This document shows, piece by piece, positions 28,101 to 43,300 of a stretch of 64,000 bases of DNA. How positions within the stretch are numbered: the stretch's first letter is position 1; each line of letters opens with the position of its first letter. The translations under genes and the position numbers were made by a program. The notes beneath the pieces are model-generated. The model saw nothing but the letters and a program-made list of their open reading frames with translations, had not been told where the DNA came from and searched no databases. Origin of the DNA: Auanema rhodensis (Eukaryota > Nematoda > Chromadorea > Rhabditida > Rhabditidae); contig OZ059895.1 of assembly GCA_964057225.1 (NCBI GenBank), positions 3,906,001-3,970,000 on the forward strand. The letters are read 5' to 3'.

Positions 28101-31100
28101 TAAAAATCCCCATCGAATGCACTATACTACATTGAAAAACGCCTAATACAAAAATTAGTTATGATCGTTTGAAAAATGATGCATTAGTGTATGTTGAGTT
28201 TCCATGTACACTCAACATTGCTTCCAAAAACATTTTGACAAAAAGTTTTTCGAAAAATTTCAGAATAATTTAGCAAAAAGTAGATGTTTTTAGATTCCTT
28301 TTTTCATGGCAAAGACGATGGACAATGTTATTCAACGAAAAAATTAATTCTTCAGGGTGAAAATCGAGGATATAAGTGTGAACTTATATCAGTTGATATC
28401 TCGGTGCATTTTTAAGCTAGCGCAAATCTGATAACACATATCGACGCAGCTTAAAAATCCGCATCGAATGCACCATACTTCATTGAGAAACGCTTAATAC
28501 AAAAAATAGTTATGATCGTTTGAAAAATGATGCATTAGTGTATGTTGAGTTTCCATGTACACTCAACATTGCTTCCAAAAACATTTTGACAAAAATTTTT
28601 TCAAAAAATTTCAGAATAATTTAGCAAAAAGTAGATGTTTTTAGAACCCTTTTTTCAAGGCAAAGACGATGGACAATGTTATTCAACGAAAAAATTAATT
28701 CTTCAGGGTGAAAATCGAGGATATAAGTGTGAAATTATATCAGTTGATATCTCGGTGCATTTTTAAGCTAGCGCAAATCTGATAACACATATCGACGCAG
28801 CTTAAAAATCCGCATCGAATGCACCATACTTCATTGAGAAACGCTTAATACAAAAAATAGTTATGATCGTTTGAAAAATGATGCATTAGTGTATGTTGAG
28901 TTTCCATGTACACTCAACATTGCTTCCAAAAACATTTTGACAAAAATTTTTTCAAAAAATTTCAGAATAATTTAGCAAAAAGTAGATGTTTTTAGAACCC
29001 TTTTTTCAAGGCAAAGACGATGGAAAATGTTATTCAACGAAAAAATTAATTCTTCAGGGTGAAAATCGAGGATATAAGTGTGAACTTATATCAGTTGATA
29101 TCTCGGTGCATTTTTAAGCTAGCGCAAATCTGATAACACATATCGACGCAGCTTAAAAATCCGCATCGAATGCACTACACTTCATTGAAAAACGCTTGAT
29201 ACAATAATTAGTTATGATCGTTTGAAAAATGATGCATTAGTGTATGTTGAGTTTCCATGTACACTCAACATTGCTTCCAAAAACATTTTGACAAAAATTT
29301 TTTCGAAAAATTTCAAAATAATTTAGCAAAAAGTAGATGTTTTTAGATTCCTTTTTTAAAGGCAAAGATGATGGACAATGTTATTCAACGAAAAAATTAA
29401 TTCTTCAGGGTGAAAATCGAGGATATAAGTGTGAACTTATATCAGTTGATATCTCGGTGCATTTTTAAGCTAGCGCAAATCTGATAACACAGATCGACGC
29501 CGCTTAAAAATCCGCATCGAATGCACTATACTACATTGAAAAACGCTTAATACAAAAATTAGTTATGATCGTTTGAAAAATGATGCATTAGTGTATGTTG
29601 AGTTTCCATGTACACTCAACATTGCTTCCAAAAACATTTTGACAAAAATTTTTTCGAAAAATTTCAAAATAATTTAGCAAAAAGTAGATGTTTTTAGATT
29701 CCTTTTTTAAAGGCAAAGATGATGGACAATGTTATTCAACGAAAAAATTAATTCTTCAGGGTGAAAATCGAGGATATAAGTGTGAACTTATATCAGTTGA
29801 TATCTCGGTGCATTTTTAAGCTAGCGCAAATCTGATAACACAGATCGACGCAGCTTAAAAATCCGCATCGAATGCACTATACTACATTGAAAAACGCTTA
29901 ATACAAAAATTAGTTATGATCGTTTGAAAAATGATGCATTAGTGTATGTTGAGTTTCCATGTACACTCAACATTGCTTCCAAAAACATTTTGACAAAAAT
30001 TTTTTCAAAAAATTTCAGAATAATTTAGCAAAAAGTAGATGTTTTTAGATTCCTTTTTTCAAGGCAAAGACGATGGAAAATGTTATTCAACGAAAAAATT
30101 AATTCTTCAGGGTGAAAATCGAGGATATAAGTGTGAACTTATATCAGTTGATATCTCGGTGCATTTTTAAGCTAGCGCAAATCTGATAACACAGATCGAC
30201 GCAGCTTAAAAATCCGCATCGAATGCACTATACTACATTGAAAAACGCTTAATACAAAAATTAGTTATGATCGTTTGAAAAATGATGCATTAGTGTATGT
30301 TGAGTTTCCATGTACACTCAACATTGCTTCCAAAAACATTTTGATAAAAATTTTTTCAAAAAATTTCAGAATAATTTAGCAAAAAGTAGATGTTTTTAGA
30401 TTCCTTTTTTAAAGGCAAAGATGATGGACAATGTTATTCAACGAAAAAATTAATTCTTCAGGGTGAAAATCGAGGATATAAGTGTGAACTTATATCAGTT
30501 GATATCTCGGTGCATTTTTAAGCTAGCGCAAATCTGATAACACAGATCGACGCCGCTTAAAAATCCGCATCGAATGCACTATACTACATTGAAAAACGCT
30601 TAATACAAAAATTAGTTATGATCGTTTGAAAAATGATGCATTAGTGTATGTTGAGTTTCCATGTACACTCAACATTGCTTCCAAAAACATTTTGACAAAA
30701 ATTTTTTCGAAAAATTTCAAAATAATTTAGCAAAAAGTAGATGTTTTTAGATTCCTTTTTTAAAGGCAAAGATGATGGACAATGTTATTCAACGAAAAAA
30801 TTAATTCTTCAGGGTGAAAATCGAGGATATAAGTGTGAACTTATATCAGTTGATATCTCGGTGCATTTTTAAGCTAGCGCAAATCTGATAACACAGATCG
30901 ACGCAGCTTAAAAATCCGCATCGAATGCACTATACTACATTGAAAAACGCTTAATACAAAAATTAGTTATGATCGTTTGAAAAATGATGCATTAGTGTAT
31001 GTTGAGTTTCCATGTACACTCAACATTGCTTCCAAAAACATTTTGACAAAAATTTTTTCGAAAAATTTCAGAATAATTTAGCAAAAAGTAGATGTTTTTA

Positions 31101-33250
31101 GATTCCTTTTTTCAAGGCAAAGACGATGGAAAATGTTATTCAACGAAAAAATTAATTCTTCAGGGTGAAAATCGAGGATATAAGTGTGAAATTATATCAG
31201 TTGATATCTCGGTGCATTTTTAAGCTAGCGCAAATCTGATAACACATATCGACGCAGCTTAAAAATCCGCATCGAATGCACTATACTTCATTGAGAAACG
31301 CTTAATACAAAAAATAGTTATGATCGTTTGAAAAATGATGCATTAGTGTATGTTGAGTTTCCATGTACACTCAACATTGCTTCCAAAAACATTTTGACAA
31401 AAATTTTTTCAAAAAATTTCAGAATAATTTAGCAAAAAGTAGATGTTTTTAGATTCCTTTTTTCAAGGCAAAGACGATGGAAAATGTTATTCAACGAAAA
31501 AATTAATTCTTCAGGGTGAAAATCGAGGATATAAGTGTGAAATTATATCAGTTGATATCTCGGTGCATTTTTAAGCTAGCGCAAATCTGATAACACATAT
31601 CGACGCAGCTTAAAAATCCGCATCGAATGCACTACACTTCATTGAAAAACGCTTGATACAATAATTAGTTATGATCGTTTGAAAAATGATGCATTAGTGT
31701 ATGTTGAGTTTCCATGTACACTCAACATTGCTTCCAAAAACATTTTGACAAAAATGTTTTCAAAAAATTTCAAAATAATTTAGCAAAAAGTAGATGTTTT
31801 TAGATTCCTTTTTTCATGGCAAAGACGATGGACAATGTTATTCAACGTAAAAATTAATTCTTCAGGGTGAAAATCGAGGATATAAGTGTGAACTTATATC
31901 AGTTGATATCTCGGTGCATTTTTAAGCTAGCGCAAATCTGATAACACAGATCGACGCCGCTTAAAAATCCGCATCGAATGCACTATACTACATTGAAAAA
32001 CGCTTAATACAAAAATTAGTTTAGATCGTTTGAAAAATGATGCATTAGTGTATGTTGAGTTTCCATGTACACTCAACATTGCTTCCAAAAACATTTTGAC
32101 AAAAATTTTTTCGAAAAATTTCAGAATAATTTAGCAAAAAGTAGATGTTTTTAGATTCCTTTTTTCAAGGCAAAGACGATGGAAAATGTTATTCAACGAA
32201 AAAATTAATTCTTCAGGGTTAAAATCGAGGATATAAGTGTGAAATTATATCAGTTGATATCTCGGTGCATTTTTAAGCTAGCGCAAATCTGATAACACAG
32301 ATCGACGCAGCTTAAAAATCCGCATCGAATGCACTATACTACATTGAGAAACGCTTAATACAAAAATTAGTTTAGATCGTTTGAAAAATGATGCATTAGT
32401 GAATGTTGAGTTTCCATGTACACTCAACATTGCTTCCAAAAACATTTTGACAAAAATTTTTTCGAAAAATTTCAGAATAATTTAGCAAAAAGTAGATGTT
32501 TTTAGATTCCTTTTTTCAAGGCAAAGACGATGGAAAATGTTATTCAACGAAAAAATTAATTCTTCAGGGTGAAAATCGAGGATATAAGTGTGAAATTATA
32601 TCAGTTGATATCTCGGTGCATTTTTAAGCTAGCGCAAATCTGATAACACAGATCGACGCAGCTTAAAAATCCGCATCGAATGCACTATACTACATTGAAA
32701 AACGCTTAATACAAAAATTAGTTTAGATCGTTTGAAAAATGATGCATTAGTGTATGTTGAGTTTCCATGTACACTCAACATTGCTTCCAAAAACATTTTG
32801 ACAAAAATTTTTTCGAAAAATTTCAGAATAATTTAGCAAAAAGTAGATGTTTTTAGATTCCTTTTTTCAAGGCAAAGACGATGGAAAATGTTATTCAACG
32901 AAAAAATTAATTCTTCAGGGTTAAAATCGAGGATATAAGTGTGAAATTATATCAGTTGATATCTCGGTGCATTTTTAAGCTAGCGCAAATCTGATAACAC
33001 AGATCGACGCAGCTTAAAAATCCGCATCGAATGCACTATACTACATTGAGAAACGCTTAATACAAAAATTAGTTTAGATCGTTTGAAAAATGATGCATTA
33101 GTGAATGTTGAGTTTCCATGTACACTCAACATTGCTTCCAAAAACATTTTGACAAAAATTTTTTCGAAAAATTTCAGAATAATTTAGCAAAAAGTAGATG
33201 TTTTTAGATTCCTTTTTTCAAGGCAAAGACGATGGAAAATGTTATTCAAC

Positions 33251-34303
33251 GAAAAAATTAATTCTTCAGGGTGAAAATCGAGGATATAAGTGTGAAATTA
33301 TATCAGTTGATATCTCGGTGCATTTTTAAGCTAGCGCAAATCTGATAACACAGATCGACGCAGCTTAAAAATCCGCATCGAATGCACTATACTACATTGA
33401 GAAACGCTTAATACAAAAATTAGTTTAGATCGTTTGAAAAATGATGCATTAGTGTATGTTGAGTTTCCATGTACACTCAACATTGCTTCCAAAAACATTT
33501 TGACAAAAATTTTTTCGAAAAATTTCAGAATAATTTAGCAAAAAGTAGATGTTTTTAGATTCCTTTTTTCAAGGCAAAGACGATGGAAAATGTTATTCAA
33601 CGAAAAAATTAATTCTTCAGGGTGAAAATCGAGGATATAAGTGTGAAATTATATCAGTTGATATCTCGGTGCATTTTTAAGCTAGCGCAAATCTGATAAC
33701 ACAGATCGACGCAGCTTAAAAATCCGCATCGAATGCACTATACTACATTGAGAAACGCTTAATACAAAAATTAGTTTAGATCGTTTGAAAAATGATGCAT
33801 TAGTGTATGTTGAGTTTCCATGTACACTCAACATTGCTTCCAAAAACATTTTGACAAAAATTTTTTCGAAAAATTTCAGAATAATTTAGCAAAAAGTAGA
33901 TGTTTTTAGATTCCTTTTTTCAAGGCAAAGACGATGGAAAATGTTATTCAACGAAAAAATTAATTCTTCAGGGTGAAAATCGAGGATATAAGTGTGAAAT
34001 TATATCAGTTGATATCTCGGTGCATTTTTAAGCTAGCGCAAATCTGATAACACAGATCGACGCAGCTTAAAAATCCGCATCGAATGCACTATACTACATT
34101 GAGAAACGCTTAATACAAAAATTAGTTTAGATCGTTTGAAAAATGATGCATTAGTGTATGTTGAGTTTCCATGTACACTCAACATTGCTTCCAAAAACAT
34201 TTTGACAAAAATTTTTTCGAAAAATTTCAGAATAATTTAGCAAAAAGTAGATGTTTTTAGATTCCTTTTTTCAAGGCAAAGACGATGGAAAATGTTATTC
34301 AAC
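33251..34303. repeat. Three consecutive identical satellite B monomers
   Basis: Units 33251-33601, 33602-33952 and 33953-34303 read as identical over all 351 bases, all with the GAAATTATATC and GATGGAAAATG variants. The flanking monomers differ by a few bases (for example GGGTTAAAATC at about 32218 and again 702 bp later). This is the most homogeneous stretch of the array and indicates a recent local amplification. Confidence 0.85.
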
Positions 34304-37300
34304 GAAAAAATTAATTCTTCAGGGTGAAAATCGAGGATATAAGTGTGAAATTATATCAGTTGATATCTCGGTGCATTTTTAAGCTAGCGCAAATCTGATA
34401 ACACAGATCGACGCAGCTTAAAAATCCGCATCGAATGCACTATACTTCATTGAAAAACGCTTGATACAATAATTAGTTATGATCGTTTGAAAAATGATGC
34501 ATTAGTGTATGTTGAGTTTCCATGTACACTCAACATTGCTTCCAAAAACATTTTGACAAAAATGTTTTCAAAAAATTTCAAAATAATTTAGCAAAAAGTA
34601 GATGTTTTTAGATTCCTTTTTTCAAGGCAAAGACGATGAACAATATTATTCAACGAAAAAATTAATTCTTCAGGGTGAAAATCGAGGATATAAGTGTGAA
34701 CTTATATCAGTTGATATCTCGGTGCATTTTTAAGCTAGCGCAAATCTGATAACACAGATCGACGCAGCTTAAAAATCCGCATCGAATGCAATATACTACA
34801 TTGAAAAACGCTTAATACAAAAATTAGTTATAATCGTTTGAAAAATGATGCATTAGTGTATGTTGAGTTTCCATGTACACTCAACATTGCTTCCAAAAAC
34901 ATTTTGACAAAAATTTTTTCAAAAAATTTCAAAATAATTTAGCAAAAAGTAGATGTTTTTAGATTCCTTTTTTCAAGGCAAAGACGATGAACAATGTTAT
35001 TCAACGAAAAAATTAATTCTTCAGGGTGAAAATCGAGGATATAAGTGTGAACTTATATCAGTTGATATCTCGGTGCATTTTTAAGCTAGCGCAAATCTGA
35101 TAACACAGATCGACGCCGCTTAAAAATCCGCATCGAATGCACTATACTACATTGAAAAACGCTTAATACAAAAATTAGTTATGATCGTTTGAAAAATGAT
35201 GCATTAGTGTATGTTGAGTTTCCATGTACACTCAACATTGCTTCCAAAAACATTTTGACAAAAATTTTTTCGAAAAATTTCAGAATAATTTAGCAAAAAG
35301 TAGATGTTTTTAGATTCCTTTTTTAAAGGCAAAGATGATGGACAATGTTATTCAACGAAAAAATTAATTCTTCAGGGTGAAAATCGAGGATATAAGTGTG
35401 AACTTATATCAGTTGATATCTCGGTGCATTTTTAAGCTAGCGCAAATCTGATAACACAGATCGACGCCGCTTAAAAATCCGCATCGAATGCACTATACTA
35501 CATTGAAAAACGCTTAATACAAAAATTAGTTATGATCATTTGAAAAATGATGCATTAGTGTATGTTGAGTTTCCATGTACACTCAACATTGCTTCCAAAA
35601 ACATTTTGACAAAAATTTTTTCGAAAAATTTCAAAATAATTTAGCAAAAAGTAGATGTTTTTAGATTCCTTTTTTAAAGGCAAAGATGATGGACAATGTT
35701 ATTCAACGAAAAAATTAATTCTTCAGGGTGAAAATCGAGGATATAAGTGTGAACTTATATCAGTTGATATCTCGGTGCATTTTTAAGCTAGCGCAAATCT
35801 GATAACACAGATCGACGCAGCTTAAAAATCCGCATCGAATGCACTATACTACATTGAAAAACGCTTAATACAAAAGTTAGTTATGATCGTTTGAAAAATG
35901 ATGCATTAGTGTATGTTGAGTTTCCATGTACACTCAACATTGCTTCCAAAAACATTTTGACAAAAATTTTTTCAAAAAATTTCAGAATAATTTAGCAAAA
36001 AGTAGATGTTTTTAGATTCCTTTTTTCAAGGCAAAGACGATGGAAAATGTTATTCAACGAAAAAATTAATTCTTCAGGGTGAAAATCGAGGATATAAGTG
36101 TGAAATTATATCAGTTGATATCTCGGTGCATTTTTAAGCTAGCGCAAATCTGATAACACATATCGACGCAGCTTAAAAATCCGCATCGAATGCACTATAC
36201 TTCATTGAGAAACGCTTAATACAAAAAATAGTTATGATCGTTTGAAAAATGATGCATTAGTGTATGTTGAGTTTCCATGTACACTCAACATTGCTTCCAA
36301 AAACATTTTGACAAAAATTTTTTCAAAAAATTTCAGAATAATTTAGCAAAAAGTAGATGTTTTTAGATTCCTTTTTTCAAGGCAAAGACGATGGAAAATG
36401 TTATTCAACGAAAAAATTAATTCTTCAGGGTGAAAATCGAGGATATAAGTGTGAAATTATATCAGTTGATATCTCGGTGCATTTTTAAGCTAGCGCAAAT
36501 CTGATAACACAGATCGACGCAGCTTAAAAATCCGCATCGAAAGCACTATACTACATTGAAAAACGCTTAATACAAAAATTAGTTATGATCGTTTGAAAAA
36601 TGATGCATTAGTGTATGTTGAGTTTCCATGTACACTCAACATTGCTTCCAAAAACATTTTGACAAAAATTTTTTCAAAAAATTTCAGAATAATTTAGCAA
36701 AACGTAGATGTTTTTAGATTCATTTTTTTAAGGCAAAGACGATGGACAATGTTATTCAACGAAAAAATTAATTCTTCAGGGTGAAAATCGAGGATATAAG
36801 TGTGAACTTATATCAGTTGATATCTCGGTGCATTTTCAAGCTAGCGCAAATCTGATAACACAGATCGACGCAGCTTAAAAATCCGCATCGAATGCACTAT
36901 ACTTCATTGAGAAACGCTTAATACAAAAATTAGTTATGATCGTTTGAAAAATGATGCATTAGTGTATGTTGAGTTTCCATGTACACTCAACATTGCTTCC
37001 AAAAATATTTTGACAAAAATTTTTTCGAAAAATTTCAAAATAATTTAGCAAAAAGTAGATGTTTTTAGATTTCTTTTTTCAAGGCAAAGACGATGGACAA
37101 TGTTATTCAACGAAAAAATTAATTCTTCAGCATGAAAATCGAGGATATAAGTGTGAACTTATATCAGTTGATATCTCGGTGCATTTTTAAGCTAGCGCAA
37201 ATCTGATAACACAGATCGACGCAGCTTAAAAATCCGGATCGAATGCACTATACTTCATAGAGAAACGCTTAATACAAAACTTAGTTATGATCGTTTGAAA

Positions 37301-40300
37301 AATGATGCATTAGTGTATGTTGAGTTTCCATGTACACTCAACATTGCTTCCAAAAACATTTTGACAAAAATGTTTTCGAAAAATTTCAAAATAATTTAGC
37401 AAAAAGTAGATGTTTTTAGATTCCTTTTTTAAAGGCAAAGATGATGGACAATGTTATTCAACAAAAAAATTAATTCTTCAGGGTGAAAATCGAGGATATA
37501 AGTGTGAACTTATATCAGTTGATATCTCGGTGCATTTTTAAGCTAGCGCAAATCTGATAACACAGATCGACGCAGCTTAAAAATCCGCATCGAATGCACT
37601 ATACTTCATTGAAAAACGCTTAATACAAAACTTAGTTATGATCGTTTGAAAAATGATGTATTAGTGTATGTTGAGTTTCCATGTACACTCAACATTGCTT
37701 CCAAAAATATTTTGACAAAAATTTTTTCGAAAAATTTCAAAATAATTTAGCAAAACGTAGATGTTTTTAGATTTCTTTTTTCAAGGCAAAGACGATGGAC
37801 AATGTTATTCAACGAAAAAATTAATTCTTCAGGGTGAAAATCGAGGATATAAGTGTGAACTTATATCAGTTGATATCTCGGTGCATTTTCAAGCTAGCGC
37901 AAATCTGATAACACAGATCGACGCAGCTTAAAAATCCGCATCGAAAGCACTATACTACATTGAAAAACGCTTAATACAAAAATTAGTTATGATCGTTTGA
38001 AAAATGATGCATTAGTGTATGTTGAGTTTCCATGTACACTCAACATTGCTTCCAAAAACATTTTGACAAAAATTTTTTCAAAAAATTTCAGAATAATTTA
38101 GCAAAACGTAGATGTTTTTAGATTCATTTTTTTAAGGCAAAGACGATGGACAATGTTATTCAACGAAAAAATTAATTCTTCAGGGTGAAAATCGAGGATA
38201 TAAGTGTGAACTTATATCAGTTGATATCTCGGTGCATTTTCAAGCTAGCGCAAATCTGATAACACAGATCGACGCAGCTTAAAAATCCGCATCGAATGCA
38301 CTATACTTCATTGAGAAACGCTTAATACAAAAATTAGTTATGATCGTTTGAAAAATGATGCATTAGTGTATGTTGAGTTTCCATGTACACTCAACATTGC
38401 TTCCAAAAATATTTTGACAAAAATTTTTTCGAAAAATTTCAAAATAATTTAGCAAAAAGTAGATGTTTTTAGATTTCTTTTTTCAAGGCAAAGACGATGG
38501 ACAATGTTATTCAACGAAAAAATTAATTCTTCAGCATGAAAATCGAGGATATAAGTGTGAACTTATATCAGTTGATATCTCGGTGCATTTTTAAGCTAGC
38601 GCAAATCTGATAACACAGATCGACGCAGCTTAAAAATCCGGATCGAATGCACTATACTTCATAGAGAAACGCTTAATACAAAACTTAGTTATGATCGTTT
38701 GAAAAATGATGCATTAGTGTATGTTGAGTTTCCATGTACACTCAACATTGCTTCCAAAAACATTTTGACAAAAATGTTTTCGAAAAATTTCAAAATAATT
38801 TAGCAAAAAGTAGATGTTTTTAGATTCCTTTTTTAAAGGCAAAGATGATGGACAATGTTATTCAACAAAAAAATTAATTCTTCAGGGTGAAAATCGAGGA
38901 TATAAGTGTGAACTTATATCAGTTGATATCTCGGTGCATTTTTAAGCTAGCGCAAATCTGATAACACAGATCGACGCAGCTTACAAATCCGCATCGAATG
39001 CACTATACTTCATTGAAAAACGCTTAATACAAAAATTAGTTATGATTGTTTGAAAAATGATGCATTAGTGTATGTTGAGTTTCCATGTACACTCAACATT
39101 GCTTCCAAAAACATTTTGACAAAAATTTTTTCAAAAAATTTCAGAATAATTTAGCGAAAAGTAGATGTTTTTAGATTCATTTTTTTAAGGCAAAGACGAT
39201 GGACAATGTTTTTCAACGAAAAAATTGATTCTTCAGGGTGAAAATCGAGGATATAAGTGTGAACTTATATCAGTTGATATCTCGGTGCATTTTTAAGCTA
39301 GCGCAAATCTGATAACACAGATCGACGCAGCTTACAAATCCGCATCGAATGCACTATACTACATTGAGAAACGCTTAATACAAAAATTAGTTATGATTGT
39401 TTGAAAAATGATGCATTAGTGTATGTTGAGTTTCCATGTACACTCAACATTGCTTCCAAAAACATTTTGACAAAAATTTTTTCAAAAAATTTCAGAATAA
39501 TTTAGCAAAAAGTAGATGTTTTTAGATTCATTTTTTTAAGGCAAAGACGATGGACAATGTTATTCAACGAAAAAATTAATTCTTCAGGGTGAAAATCGAG
39601 GATATAAGTGTGAACTTATATCAGTTGATATCTCGGTGCATTTTCAAGCTAGCGCAAATCTGATAACACAGATCGACGCAGCTTAAAAATCCGCATCGAA
39701 TGCACTATACTTCATTGAGAAACGCTTAATACAAAAATTAGTTATGATCGTTTGAAAAATGATGCATTAGTGTATGTTGAGTTTCCATGTACACTCAACA
39801 TTGCTTCCAAAAATATTTTGACAAAAATTTTTTCGAAAAATTTCAAAATAGTTTAGCAAAAAGTAGATGTTTTTAGATTTCTTTTTTCAAGGCAAAGACG
39901 ATGGACAATGTTATTCAACGAAAAAATTAATTCTTCAGCATGAAAATCGAGGATATAAGTGTGAACTTATATCAGTTGATATCTCGGTGCATTTTTAAGC
40001 TAGCGCAAATCTGATAACACAGATCGACGCAGCTTAAAAATCCGGATCGAATGCACTATACTTCATAGAGAAACGCTTAATACAAAACTTAGTTATGATC
40101 GTTTGAAAAATGATGCATTAGTGTATGTTGAGTTTCCATGTACACTCAACATTGCTTCCAAAAACATTTTGACAAAAATGTTTTCGAAAAATTTCAAAAT
40201 AATTTAGCAAAAAGTAGATGTTTTTAGATTCCTTTTTTAAAGGCAAAGATGATGGACAATGTTATTCAACAAAAAAATTAATTCTTCAGGGTGAAAATCG

Positions 40301-43300
40301 AGGATATAAGTGTGAACTTATATCAGTTGATATCTCGGTGCATTTTTAAGCTAGCGCAAATCTGATAACACAGATCGACGCAGCTTACAAATCCGCATCG
40401 AATGCACTATACTTCATTGAAAAACGCTTAATACAAAAATTAGTTATGATTGTTTGAAAAATGATGCATTAGTGTATGTTGAGTTTCCATGTACACTCAA
40501 CATTGCTTCCAAAAACATTTTGACAAAAATTTTTTCAAAAAATTTCAGAATAATTTAGCAAAAAGTAGATGTTTTTAGATTCATTTTTTTAAGGCAAAGA
40601 CGATGGACAATGTTATTCAACAAAAAAATTAATTCTTCAGGGTGAAAATCGAGGATATAAGTGTGAACTTATATCAGTTGATATCTCGGTGCATTTTCAA
40701 GCTAGCGCAAATCTGATAACACAGATCGACGCAGCTTAAAAATCCGCATCGAATGCACTATACTTCATTGAGAAACGCTCAATACAAAACTTAGTTATGA
40801 TCGTTTGAAAAATGATGCATTAGTGTATGTTGAGTTTCCATGTACACTCAACATTGCTTCCAAAAACATTTTGACAAAAATTTTTTCGAAAAATTTCAAA
40901 ATAATTTAGCAAAAAGTAGATGTTTTTAGATTCCTTTTTTGAAGGCAAAGATGATGGACAATGTTATTCAACGAAAAAATTAATTCTTCAGGGTGAAAAT
41001 CGAGGATATAAGTGTGAACTTATATCAGTTGATATCTCGGTGCATTTTTAAGCTAGCGCAAATCTGATAACACAGATCGACGCAGCTTACAAATCCGCAT
41101 CGAATGCACAATACTTCATTGAGAAACGCTTAATACAAAAATTAGTTATGATTGTTTGAAAAATGATGCATTAGTGTATGTTGAGTTTCCATGTACACTC
41201 AACATTGCTTCCAAAAACATTTTGACAAAAATTTTTTCAAAAAATTTCAGAATAATTTAGCAAAAAGTAGATGTTTTTAGATTCATTTTTTTAAGGCAAA
41301 GACGATGGACAATGTTTTTCAACGAAAAAATTGATTCTTCAGGGTGAAAATCGAGGATATAAGTGTGAACTTATATCAGTTGATATCTCGGTGCATTTTT
41401 AAGCTAGCGCAAATCTGATAACACAGATCGACGCAGCTTACAAATCCGCATCGAATGCACTATACTTCATTGAGAAACGCTTAATACAAAAATTAGTTAT
41501 GATTGTTTGAAAAATGATGCATTAGTGTATGTTGAGTTTCCATGTACACTCAACATTGCTTCCAAAAACATTTTGACAAAAATTTTTTCAAAAAATTTCA
41601 GAATAATTTAGCAAAAAGTAGATGTTTTTAGATTCATTTTTTTAAGGCAAAGACGATGGACAATGTTATTCAACGAAAAAATTAATTCTTCAGGGTGAAA
41701 ATCGAGGATATAAGTGTGAACTTATATCAGTTGATATCTCGGTGCATTTTCAAGCTAGCGCAAATCTGATAACACAGATCGACGCAGCTTAAAAATCCGC
41801 ATCAAATGCACTATACTTCATTGAGAAACGCTTAATACAAAAATTAGTTATGATCGTTTGAAAAATGATGCATTAGTGTATGTTGAGTTTCCATGTACAC
41901 TCAACATTGCTTCCAAAAATATTTTGACAAAAATTTTTTCGAAAAATTTCAAAATAATTTAGCAAAAAGTAGATGTTTTTAGATTTCTTTTTTCAAGGCA
42001 AAGACGATGGACAATGTTATTCAACGAAAAAATTAATTCTTCAGCATGAAAATCGAGGATATAAGTGTGAACTTATATCAGTTGATATCTCGGTGCATTT
42101 TTAAGCTAGCGCAAATCTGATAACACAGATCGACGCAGCTTAAAAATCCGGATCGAATGCACTATACTTCATAGAGAAACGCTTAATACAAAACTTAGTT
42201 ATGATCGTTTGAAAAATGATGCATTAGTGTATGTTGAGTTTCCATGTACACTCAACATTGCTTCCAAAAACATTTTGACAAAAATGTTTTCGAAAAATTT
42301 CAAAATAATTTAGCAAAAAGTAGATGTTTTTAGATTCCTTTTTTAAAGGCAAAGATGATGGACAATGTTATTCAACAAAAAAATTAATTCTTCAGGGTGA
42401 AAATCGAGGATATAAGTGTGAACTTATATCAGTTGATATCTCGGTGCATTTTTAAGCTAGCGCAAATCTAATAACACAGATCGACGCAGCTTACAAATCC
42501 GCATCGAATGCACTATACTTCATTGAAAAACGCTTAATACAAAAATTAGTTATGATTGTTTGAAAAATGATGCATTAGTGTATGTTGAGTTTCCATGTAC
42601 ACTCAACATTGCTTCCAAAAACATTTTGACAAAAATTTTTTCAAAAAATTTCAGAATAATTTAGCAAAAAGTAGATGTTTTTAGATTCATTTTTTTAAGG
42701 CAAAGACGATGGACAATGTTATTCAACGAAAAAATTAATTCTTCAGGGTGAAAATCGAGGATATAAGTGTGAACTTATATCAGTTGATATCTCGGTGCAT
42801 TTTCAAGCTAGCGCAAATCTGATAACACAGATCGACGCAGCTTAAAAATCCGCATCGAATGCACTATACTTCATTGAGAAACGCTTAATACAAAACTTAG
42901 TTATGATCGTTTGAAAAATGATGCATTAGTGTATGTTGAGTTTCCATGTACACTCAACATTGCTTCCAAAAACATTTTTCGAAAAATTTTTTCGAAAAAT
43001 TTCAAAATAATTTAGCAAAAAGTAGATGTTTTTAGATTCCTTTTTTGAAGGCAAAGATGATGGACAATGTTATTCAACGAAAAAATTAATTCTTCAGGGT
43101 GAAAATCGAGGATATAAGTGTGAACTTATATCAGTTGATATCTCGGTGCATTTTTAAGCTAGCGCAAATCTGATAACACAGATCGACGCAGCTTACAAAT
43201 CCGCATCGAATGCACAATACTTCATTGAGAAACGCTTAATACAAAAATTAGTTATGATTGTTTGAAAAATGATGCATTAGTGTATGTTGAGTTTCCATGT

